Source of the DNA: Streptomyces spectabilis | Lineage (GTDB): Bacteria; Actinomycetota; Actinomycetes; Streptomycetales; Streptomycetaceae | Direction of reading: 5' to 3' | DNA: 64,000 nt | Assembly (NCBI RefSeq): GCF_008704795.1 | Contig: NZ_CP023690.1 | Location: 9,062,501 to 9,126,500, forward strand | In this document: positions 57,491 to 64,000 of the stretch, piece after piece | How positions within the stretch are numbered: position 1 is the stretch's first letter | How the letters are laid out: each line of letters begins with the position of its first letter | The notes under the pieces: generated by a model | What the model was told of the DNA's origin: nothing | The model's input: the letters and a program-made list of their open reading frames with translations, nothing else | Databases searched by the model: none | Translations under genes and position numbers: made by a program

Positions 57491-59035
57491 ATGACGTACA
57501 AGAACAAGGCGCGGCGCGCGGGCCTGGCGGTGGGCGTGCTGGCGGTGCTGGCCTCGGTGCTGCCCACCGCGGCCGCGACGGCCACCACCGCCGCGCCGGC
57601 GAGCGCGGCCGCGGTGCCCTCCGGCTGGTGCCCTTCCGTGCCCGGGCACGAGGTCGACTGCGGCCAGGAGAAGCGCCCGCTCGTGGCGGGCAAGCCGCAG
57701 CTCGGCGCCGTCAAGGTGAGCTACGCGGTGGTGCGCCACCGCGCGCCGGGCCCCGCCAAGGGCACCGTCGCCCTGAATCCGGGCGGCCCGGGCGAGACCC
57801 TGATCGACAAGGCCAAGGAGGTCACCTGGGCCCTGGAGGGGCTGCTGAAGGACCACGACGTCCTGCTCGTCGACCCGCGCGGCACCGGCAAGTCGGAGCG
57901 CGTCCCGTGCGGCGTCACCGACGCCGAGTACCGGTTCGGCACCCGCGCCCAGCAGCGGGCCGCCGTGGAGCGGTGCGGCAAGAACCTCGGGCCGAAGGCC
58001 GCGGGCTTCACCTCGGCGGCCACCGCCGACGACATCGACGCCATCCGCGCCCGTCTCAAGGTGCGCAAGCTCAGCCTCTACGGCCTGTCGTACGGCACCT
58101 ATCTGATGCCGGTCTACGCCTCCCGGCACCCGGAGAGCGTACGCAACATCGTCCTCTCGGGGGCCTACCCCCTCGCGCTCGACACCATGGCGCGGCCCAG
58201 CGCGCAAGCGGTCTCGCTGACCCTGCGCCGGGTGTGCGAGCGCAGCGTGCCGGTGGCGTGCGACGGCGAGCAGACCGTGCGGGACCTGGCCACCACGGCC
58301 GCGCGCCTGCGCGCCGAGCCGCTGACGATCCCGATAGCCACCGGCCACGGCGTCTACAAGAAGAAGTTCACCGAGGACAAGCTCGCCAACCTGCTGTTCG
58401 AGGCGGCGAGCAGCGGGGTCGGCTTCGAGCCGGACAAGCCCTCGCTGCTCGGCCAACTGCCGCACGCCCTGAACCGGTTCGTGAAGGGTGACACCGCGCC
58501 GCTGCGCGAGCTGGTGCGGGCGGAGGGCGAGTCGGGCAGCGAGCTGGACCAGGCCCCCTACATCGCGGTCGTCTGCAACGACTACCGCAGGGACTGGTCG
58601 AAGGACGCGTCGCGGTCCGAGCGGTGGCGCCAGTACCGCGCCGCCCTCGCGGCGGTGCGCCCCGGTGAGCACGGCGCGTTCAGCGCCAAGGGCTTCACCG
58701 AGGGCACCACGGACGCGGGCGACGTGTGCATCGGCTGGCCGGGCAAGGACACCCCGAACCCCCAGCCCACGAAGCCGAAGCTGCCGAACGTACCGGTCCT
58801 CGTCCTGTCCGGCGACCTCGACTCCAACACCCCCGACGCCAGCGGGAAGAAGGCCGCCGGGCAGTTCCGCGACAGCCGCTTCCACTCGGTCCGCAACATG
58901 GGCCACGTGCCCGAGCTTGAGCTGAGCCGCTGCGTGGCGGGCGTCTCCTCGCGCTTCATCCGCGCCAACGACCCGGGTGACACCTCCTGTCTGCGGTCCC
59001 TCCCGCCGATCGCGGTCACTCCGGTACGCCGCTGA
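57491..59035 (+). CDS. Secreted alpha/beta-hydrolase (tripeptidyl-aminopeptidase-like)
   Basis: This 514-residue enzyme has a signal peptide (AGLAVGVLAVLASVLPTAAA, with ASAAAVP cleavage region near residue 40), so it is exported. Catalytic set: nucleophile in GLSYGTYLMP (serine at about residue 199), acid in LSGDLDSNTPD (about 445) and histidine in GHVPE (about 475). The oxyanion region NPGGPG (about 95) and DPRGTGKS (about 133) are those of the streptomycete secreted prolyl/tripeptidyl aminopeptidase family. Cysteine pairs suggest disulfides. GAGAGGG precedes ATG 57491. Its 3' end overlaps the convergent gene by 20 bp. Role: peptide breakdown outside the cell. Confidence 0.9.
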   Translation: MTYKNKARRAGLAVGVLAVLASVLPTAAATATTAAPASAAAVPSGWCPSVPGHEVDCGQEKRPLVAGKPQLGAVKVSYAVVRHRAPGPAKGTVALNPGGPGETLIDKAKEVTWALEGLLKDHDVLLVDPRGTGKSERVPCGVTDAEYRFGTRAQQRAAVERCGKNLGPKAAGFTSAATADDIDAIRARLKVRKLSLYGLSYGTYLMPVYASRHPESVRNIVLSGAYPLALDTMARPSAQAVSLTLRRVCERSVPVACDGEQTVRDLATTAARLRAEPLTIPIATGHGVYKKKFTEDKLANLLFEAASSGVGFEPDKPSLLGQLPHALNRFVKGDTAPLRELVRAEGESGSELDQAPYIAVVCNDYRRDWSKDASRSERWRQYRAALAAVRPGEHGAFSAKGFTEGTTDAGDVCIGWPGKDTPNPQPTKPKLPNVPVLVLSGDLDSNTPDASGKKAAGQFRDSRFHSVRNMGHVPELELSRCVAGVSSRFIRANDPGDTSCLRSLPPIAVTPVRR

Positions 59036-59525
59036 CCCCGGCCCCCGAGGGCCCGCCCGGCCAGCAGGCGTGGAAGGCGAAGCGGAGATGCCCCTCGGGG
59101 GTGAGGTGCAGCGCGAGGTCGTGTTCGTCGACCTCGCGCTGCCCGTACGTGTGGCGCGGGACCGGCAGCGGCTGCTCCTGGTCGGCGGGCGACGCGGGCA
59201 GCCAGGCGGGCTGACCGGTCGGGCTGGTGCCCGCGAAGTCGGTGATGGTCAGGGTGACCCCGTCGGGATCGGTGTGCACCCACAGGCGGCAGCGCGGCCG
59301 CTCGCTGTGGCCCGCCACGTAGTCGGCGCCGAGCCGGGCCACCTCCGCCGCGCGCCGCGCGAGCACCGGTGGGGCGCCGATCGCGGTGAGCAGGCACTGG
59401 GCGGCCTCGCCCAGGAGCATCTGGGTGCGGGGCGCGCGACCGACCTCGACGGCGAGGCACAGCCTCGGCAGCCGGGCGCCCCGGGCGCGGGTCAGGTCCA
59501 CAGGGCGGTGGACGGCGGTCGGCAT
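59016..59525 (-). CDS. Small protein with degenerate HATPase-like fold
   Basis: This is a 169-residue product. A stretch such as RCRLWVHTDPDGVTLTITDFAG (about residues 90-112) recalls the end of the ATP-binding fold of streptomycete anti-sigma-like kinases. The usual N-box (E-x-x-x-N) is not clear; EVARLGADYVAGH is in its place. GGAGG stands 6-10 nt before ATG 59525. ATG 59561 would add 12 residues without a ribosome site. A role in signalling or regulation is possible. It lies downstream of the CHAT gene on the same strand, with a 277-bp gap, so co-transcription is doubtful. The gap (59526-59802) shows no gene. Confidence 0.55.
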   Translation of the reverse strand: MPTAVHRPVDLTRARGARLPRLCLAVEVGRAPRTQMLLGEAAQCLLTAIGAPPVLARRAAEVARLGADYVAGHSERPRCRLWVHTDPDGVTLTITDFAGTSPTGQPAWLPASPADQEQPLPVPRHTYGQREVDEHDLALHLTPEGHLRFAFHACWPGGPSGAGVSGVPE

Positions 59526-59802
59526 ACCAGCCCTCCAGCTATGTGCCAGAAGAGAGGCCATGAGGGAGCGCTCACCCACTCGCTCGCGGCCCGACGGCTA
59601 CAGCGATGGCCGGGGTCTGGGACCACGAGGAACGTACGGCGTGCGGCGGACGGAGCCTAGAACGACCTCGGCCAACCTGTGCCGACCAGGGACGACACCG
59701 TCCGGGATACGTACGACGGACGACCCGGCCCACCGTGAATCGAATGAACTTTCGCCATGGGGGAGCGGCTCTGCTCGCAGACGACGGCACCGGGGCCGGG
59801 CA

Positions 59803-62238
59803 TCACTCCGCGCGCCGCCGCGGCCCCGGCGAGCCGACGAGGGTGAACGCGGCCCAGATCTCCGGGGCCCGCCACTTGCGACGCGTCGTCAGCACCGCGC
59901 GCCGCAGCGCCTCGGCGGGGTCGCCGGTCAGCGCCAGCTCCTGGTGGAAGCAGACCAGGGCGTCATGGGTGGGCTCCTCGGGCACCTCCCAGAGCGTGGC
60001 GAGGACCGTGGAGACACCGGACATGAGGAAGGTGCGGGCCAGGCCGAGCACGCCGTCGGCGGTCACCAGGCCCTGGCCGGTCGCGCAGCACCCCAGGACG
60101 GCGATCCTGGCCCGGGTCGGGGTGCTGGCCAGCAGGGTGCTGGTGAGCTGCCCGTGCTCGTCGCCCGCGGGGGTCAGCGCGATGCAGCCGGGGAGCTGGT
60201 CGAGCCGCAGCCGTGCGTCGAGCACGGCGTGGCAGGAGAAGTGCAGCAGATCCGCCGAGCCCATCCGGTCGAGCACGGCCGGTACGGTCGCCGCGGGGCC
60301 CGCCAGGGCGGAACCTCCGTGGACGCGCGCCACGGCCCGCGCCGTCTCCAGCGTCAGGGGCAGGTCGGACAGCGGCAGCAGGCGCCCGTCCGGGGTCGGC
60401 ACCACCGCGTCCCGGACGCCGCCCACCACGAGTGGGCCTGACGTCCCGGGCTCCCGTTCGCCGTCGCGCCACACGTCGTCGTGCGCGATCAGCTCCAGGG
60501 CGTGCAGGGAGGGCACCAGGGTGAGGGAGCACCGGCTGATGAGCGGTTCCCCCGAGCCGACGGGCAGCGCGGCGAAGGGCACCGACCACAGGCCGCGCTG
60601 CGGCACGATGACCAGCCGCGCCGTCGGCCCCTCGGGCAGCAGCCGCGCGACCTTCCCCAGGAGCACCTCGGCCCACCCCGCCATGAGCGCGGCATCGCCG
60701 ACCTGGCTCTCCAACTGCCGTACGGCGTCCAGGAGATCCACCGGAGGCGACTCGTCCAAGCGCTCGTCGTCGGTCACTTCGCGCTGCACCTCGTGGTGGA
60801 TGCCCCCGTCGGGAGCCACCACCCACATGTGGATCTCCCGCAGCCGGGGGGCCTGGCCGCTGACGGCCTCGATCTCGAAGTGAGGGGCGTACACCAGCAG
60901 CGTCGCTCCCAATCGGCGGGCCAGCCGCCGCATCCGCTCGCTGCCGGGCGGCTCCGCCGGCACCTGGGCCCGAGCGGGGCGGGCGGCGCGGATGCGCTCG
61001 CTCAGCGGGCCGGAGCGGCCCCGCTCGGCGGCCTCCAGGGCCCCGGTCACGTCCTCGACGCCGAGCCGCAGCTCCTGGGCGACCTGGGTGAGGGCCGTGG
61101 CATGCACGTCGAAGAGGCCGACCGAACCGGCCTCGTCGCTCGCCGCCCGCAGCAGGGGCGCCCACAACTCCTCGGCCCGCCGCGCGTGGTGACGGGCCGA
61201 GGGCAGGTCCCCGGCGCCCAGGAACGCGTGCGCCAGATTGAGGTGCCCGGTCGCCATCCCCCGGTGATCGGCGATGCGCCGCTTCAGCTCGAGGGCGCTC
61301 TCCAGATCCGCGACGGCCTCCGCGGGCCGGCCTCCTTGAAGGCGTATGCCCGCCCGGAGGTTGAGCGCGACGGCACGCTGCCGCGGCTGTCCCGGGGGCA
61401 GAGCGGCGAGCAGCGCGTCGGCCATGGCCACCGCTTCCTCGTGCCGGCCCGCCCGGCTGAGCACCTCAAGCCTCGTCACCTGCGCCTGCTGGGCGAGCAG
61501 CGGGATGTGCCGGGCCGCGGCCCAGGCCCGCCGCATGGCCTCTTCGGCCTCGTCGGTGTGCCCCGCCCGGCTGAGGGCCAGCGCCCGGTTGCCCTCGACC
61601 TCGGCCACCACGAGGTCGTCATCGTCGGACCGCATCCAACCACGGGCGGTCTCGGCCCACTCAAGGGCTCGCTCACGGTGCCCGACCCCGTTCGCCGCCA
61701 GGCTCAGCTGGCTCGCGGCGAGGGCCGCCCTGGGAGCGCTGTCCAGCTCCCGCGCGACCTCGAAGGCCTGCTGCTGCACCTGCTCCGCGTCCCCGAAGCG
61801 CCCGGCATGGGCGAGGGCGCTGCCCAGGTTGCTCAACAGCGACCAGCGCAGCTCCCGGCCCGTCTCGTCAGCGGGCTCACCAAGGGCCACCAGCGCCTCC
61901 CGGAACGCCTCGGCCGCCTCGACGAGCCGCCCGATCTGCGCGACCGCCTCCCCGTACTTTCCGAGGGCGGTGGCCCGGTCCTCGGGGCTGCCGTGGTCGG
62001 CGGCCCACGCGCGGTAGTCGAGGGCGCGCCGCTCCGCCTCGTCCAGGAGCCCTGCCATCATGCAGGCGGTGACCAGGGGTTCGAGCACCTTGGGCAGTTC
62101 GTCGTCGAGGCCTTCGGCGGTGAGCGCCTCCAGCGCGAGCGTGAGGTCGTCCCGGGCGGCCTGCCAGCGCCCTTCGCGCGCCGCCTTCACCCCGTCGACG
62201 CGCTTGACCTCGGCCCGCAGCCGTCGCCGGATCCCCAT
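59803..62238 (-). CDS. TPR-CHAT (caspase-like) protease, effector of a CATRA conflict system
   Basis: This 811-residue protein has helical tetratricopeptide repeats over about residues 20-390 (for example ALVALGEPADE then LLSNLGSALAHAGRFGDAEQ) followed by a CHAT domain (about 450-805). The caspase-type pair is present: catalytic histidine H670 in LLHFSCHAVLD and cysteine C718 in LGCCATGQG, which corresponds to the LSACxTG motif of CHAT proteases. I start at ATG 62238 with GGGGAG 7-12 nt upstream; ATG 62262 is in frame but has a weaker site. CHAT proteases act in bacterial cell suicide or effector cleavage once a sensor is triggered. The upstream neighbour is a CATRA-type protein. Targets are unknown. 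Confidence 0.9.
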   Translation of the reverse strand: MGIRRRLRAEVKRVDGVKAAREGRWQAARDDLTLALEALTAEGLDDELPKVLEPLVTACMMAGLLDEAERRALDYRAWAADHGSPEDRATALGKYGEAVAQIGRLVEAAEAFREALVALGEPADETGRELRWSLLSNLGSALAHAGRFGDAEQVQQQAFEVARELDSAPRAALAASQLSLAANGVGHRERALEWAETARGWMRSDDDDLVVAEVEGNRALALSRAGHTDEAEEAMRRAWAAARHIPLLAQQAQVTRLEVLSRAGRHEEAVAMADALLAALPPGQPRQRAVALNLRAGIRLQGGRPAEAVADLESALELKRRIADHRGMATGHLNLAHAFLGAGDLPSARHHARRAEELWAPLLRAASDEAGSVGLFDVHATALTQVAQELRLGVEDVTGALEAAERGRSGPLSERIRAARPARAQVPAEPPGSERMRRLARRLGATLLVYAPHFEIEAVSGQAPRLREIHMWVVAPDGGIHHEVQREVTDDERLDESPPVDLLDAVRQLESQVGDAALMAGWAEVLLGKVARLLPEGPTARLVIVPQRGLWSVPFAALPVGSGEPLISRCSLTLVPSLHALELIAHDDVWRDGEREPGTSGPLVVGGVRDAVVPTPDGRLLPLSDLPLTLETARAVARVHGGSALAGPAATVPAVLDRMGSADLLHFSCHAVLDARLRLDQLPGCIALTPAGDEHGQLTSTLLASTPTRARIAVLGCCATGQGLVTADGVLGLARTFLMSGVSTVLATLWEVPEEPTHDALVCFHQELALTGDPAEALRRAVLTTRRKWRAPEIWAAFTLVGSPGPRRRAE

Positions 62239-62320
62239 GCCGTGCTCCCCCCTCGTCCCCATGTCCCGTCCCGCGTACGCGGCTCGCACCGCTGCTCCGC
62301 TTCTCGTACGCCGCTCGTGC

Positions 62321-63829
62321 TCACGTCCCGTTCCGCGTCCGTCGCCGTCGGCCCAGCACGTCGGCCGAGGCCGCCACCACCGCACCGGCCCCGGCGCCCA
62401 CCAGCGACCACCCGGCCTGTTGCGCACCGCCCTCGGTGCCCTCGGCCACCAGGGTCGCGGCGACCCACCCCACCGACGCGCCCACGGCTCCCAGGAGTAC
62501 GTGGTGCAGCACGGCGTAGGAGCCCGTACGCACGGTGGAGCGCGACCAGGCGATCACGGTCACGGGAAGCGTCAGGGCGAGCGCCGCGAGCAGGGCGATC
62601 ACCGGCGCCCGCACCGGGCCGGGCATCGGCACGCGATGGCCGAAGGCCTGCACGGCGGCGAGACCCATCAACAAGGCGCCGATGAAGGAGGTCTGCAACA
62701 GCGTCAGACGCTGCCGGTGATCGGCCAGGTGCAGGTCGGTCGCCGCCAGGGCCTCGCGGGACACCTCGGCCGATGCCTCGATGGTCGCCTGGAGGTACTC
62801 CAACTCGTCGTCGACGTCCTGCCGCAGCCGCTCCCCGAGCAGCAGGTCACCGGCGAACGGGCCCGCGTCCGCGAGCCCGGCGTCCGGCGCCGGATCGCAC
62901 TCCCCGGGCACGGACGCGACCAGGTTGGCGCGGGCGATCTCCACCGTGCGGCGCAGCATCCGCAGCCTCGACGCCGCCACGATCAGCCCCTGTGCGTCGG
63001 TCCTCAACGCGACCAGGACGACACGGGCGTCGAGGACCTCGCGCAGGGCGGGCCGGTCCCCGCCGAGCAGCCGCGCGGTGACCTCCGACGCCCGCCGCAC
63101 CGCCTCATCGGCGCGGTCGCGCAGCTCCCCGTGACGGCTGCCGTCGAGCACCGCCCGCTCGTACCGCAGCTTCGCCGCGTGCAGCGCGTAGCGCGTCAAG
63201 GGGGCGAGCCGGTCCCGGGCGTGCCAGGCGAAGGCGTCCAACTGGCGTTCTCGCGCGACGGGGGCGAGCGCCACGAGCCGCCTCCGGACCGCCGGGGCGA
63301 CGGCCCCGGGCACCTCCCAGAGCGCGAAGCCCTGCCGGGTGCGGTGCGGCGCGCCGGGGCGGTGCCCCGGAAACAGACCACCCACCTCACCGGCCACCGC
63401 CGGCACCACGGCACCACCCCGGTCCGCCGTGAACAACGCGCCCGCACTGAGCCCGAGCAGCACGTGAACGGAGCCGAGACTCCCCGGACAGGCCCACGAC
63501 ACCGCCCCCTCAAGGGAGTCCCAGCCGCTCTCCTGCTCCGGAGCCAGCAGGAGCGTGACCCCGACGACGTCATGCGTTTGGTACAGCAGCGCCTGGTGCA
63601 GCCCGCCGCCCGTCCGCTGTCGCGCCGCCAGGACGCGGTAGCCGGGCGCGGGCCCGCCGATCCCCGGCACCTCGTCGAGCAGGGCCTCGCCGGGCACGGC
63701 CGCGTGCAACCCCAGTCGGCCGCAGTCGTCCCAGACGCGCTGCACCTGCGGGGCCCGCGCGCCCAGACCCGCGCGGCCCACCCCGTAGAAGACATGGAGC
63801 AGAAGCGCCCGACGCACGACGGCGCTCAC
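62321..63829 (-). CDS. CATRA-type protein (caspase/TPR-associated) with C-terminal membrane helices
   Basis: This 502-residue protein resembles proteins described as CASPASE- and TPR-repeat-associated (CATRA) in predicted conflict systems. The N-terminal half begins ALLLHVFYGVGRAGL and contains QTHDVVGVTLLLAPEQ and YALHAAKLRYERAVL. The C-terminal part has four likely transmembrane helices: about 375-395 (TSFIGALLMGLAAVQAF), 408-428 (IALLAALALTLPVTVIAW), 439-463 (HHVLLGAVGASVGWVAATLV) and 474-493 (LVGAGAGAVVAASADVLG). Thus it probably places the CHAT partner at the membrane. GTG 63829 overlaps the previous gene stop by GTGA. The gap to the CHAT gene is 82 bp. The family assignment is from memory of typical sequences. 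Confidence 0.8.
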   Translation of the reverse strand: MSAVVRRALLLHVFYGVGRAGLGARAPQVQRVWDDCGRLGLHAAVPGEALLDEVPGIGGPAPGYRVLAARQRTGGGLHQALLYQTHDVVGVTLLLAPEQESGWDSLEGAVSWACPGSLGSVHVLLGLSAGALFTADRGGAVVPAVAGEVGGLFPGHRPGAPHRTRQGFALWEVPGAVAPAVRRRLVALAPVARERQLDAFAWHARDRLAPLTRYALHAAKLRYERAVLDGSRHGELRDRADEAVRRASEVTARLLGGDRPALREVLDARVVLVALRTDAQGLIVAASRLRMLRRTVEIARANLVASVPGECDPAPDAGLADAGPFAGDLLLGERLRQDVDDELEYLQATIEASAEVSREALAATDLHLADHRQRLTLLQTSFIGALLMGLAAVQAFGHRVPMPGPVRAPVIALLAALALTLPVTVIAWSRSTVRTGSYAVLHHVLLGAVGASVGWVAATLVAEGTEGGAQQAGWSLVGAGAGAVVAASADVLGRRRRTRNGT

Positions 63830-64000
63830 GCGCCGCCCCCGTCCCGGTCGTCCCCGCCTTCCGCCCGGGAAGTCGGCCAGTCGGACCTCGACCGGCTCAA
63901 GATCTCCGTGATCAGCACGTTGGACCGCTCGTGCACCTCGGCAGGCGCCGGGACGAGGGGGTCGTCCTCGTGACGCGTGGCCACGAGACGCGGCCCGGCC
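63826..64000 (-). CDS. Small CATRA-system-associated protein, C-terminal part (cut by window edge)
   Basis: Only the last 57 codons are visible. The sequence GPRLVATRHEDDPLVPAPAEV followed by HERSNVLITEILSRS resembles the small helical proteins encoded next to CATRA genes, which carry the VPAP...R.N.L pattern. The C-terminal tail is Gly/Asp-rich. Its TGA overlaps the GTG of the CATRA gene, so it is translated just before it. The start and any further upstream genes lie beyond the window. Confidence 0.65.
   Translation of the reverse strand, partial: AGPRLVATRHEDDPLVPAPAEVHERSNVLITEILSRSRSDWPTSRAEGGDDRDGGGA

Noticed and set aside
59016..59525. Including the small HATPase-like gene in the CATRA-CHAT system
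   Set aside because: It lies after a 277-bp gap and has its own ribosome site; no known CATRA locus contains such a gene to my knowledge.

Overview
The window is strongly GC-rich, with C- or G-ending codons, tightly packed genes, many GTG starts and translationally coupled (ATGA/GTGA) gene pairs. This points to a Streptomyces chromosome. The gene families agree: a tkt2-type pentose phosphate operon with opcA, a mycothiol-enzyme relative, an IdeR/DmdR-type iron box, secreted FG-GAP and lipoprotein-repeat proteins, and a CHAT/CATRA conflict system. No tRNA, rRNA, insertion sequence, integrase or CRISPR array was seen.

Layout. 1-935: 5' end of metE (minus strand) behind a cobalamin riboswitch. 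953-4251: a small secreted peptide, a two-gene ABC exporter (minus) and its divergent GbsR/MarR-like regulator with TTGCA operator repeats. 4409-5398: NAD-dependent epimerase behind a palindromic promoter. 5454-10994: a stress or dormancy-type group (Rv1733c-like membrane protein, universal stress protein, xylulose-5-P/fructose-6-P phosphoketolase, second universal stress protein). 11054-19413: small metabolic and regulatory genes (mycothiol-dependent-enzyme-like protein, Nudix, VOC, a TetR/FAD-monooxygenase pair with clear operators, a secreted lipoprotein, a secreted amidohydrolase, and an acyl-CoA dehydrogenase behind a KstR-like palindrome). 19432-28932: an AraC regulator divergent from a complete operon tkt-tal-zwf-opcA-pgi-gnd for the pentose phosphate pathway.

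29094-40426: nucleotidyltransferase, FG-GAP secreted protein, ArsR-SRPBCC fusion, MpaB-like oxygenase overlapping a Ser/Thr kinase with eight C-terminal TPR-type repeats, a PYROXD2-like oxidoreductase, TetR, and a coupled pair of diiron proteins (ferritin-like and hemerythrin). 40447-57325: an iron-regulated siderophore locus. It begins with a 41-bp palindrome and an iron box, then an orphan aryl carrier protein, siderophore-interacting reductase, FecB-type binding protein, two FecCD permeases, an ATPase, a 3,324-residue NRPS (C-A-T-E-C-A-T-E-C) started by TTG, and an MFS exporter. No aryl-AMP ligase, DHB/salicylate synthesis gene, MbtH or thioesterase lies in the window, so the system must borrow parts and uses an unusual terminal condensation domain.

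57491-59525: secreted alpha/beta-hydrolase and a degenerate ATPase-like regulator gene. 59803-64000: TPR-CHAT (caspase-like) protease, a CATRA-type membrane protein and the tail of a third small CATRA-associated gene. These form a probable conflict or defence system that continues beyond the right edge.

The two most interesting units are the siderophore locus with its orphan carrier protein and TE-less NRPS, and the CATRA-CHAT system. Domain and family calls are by eye from the translated sequence; no database search was run.
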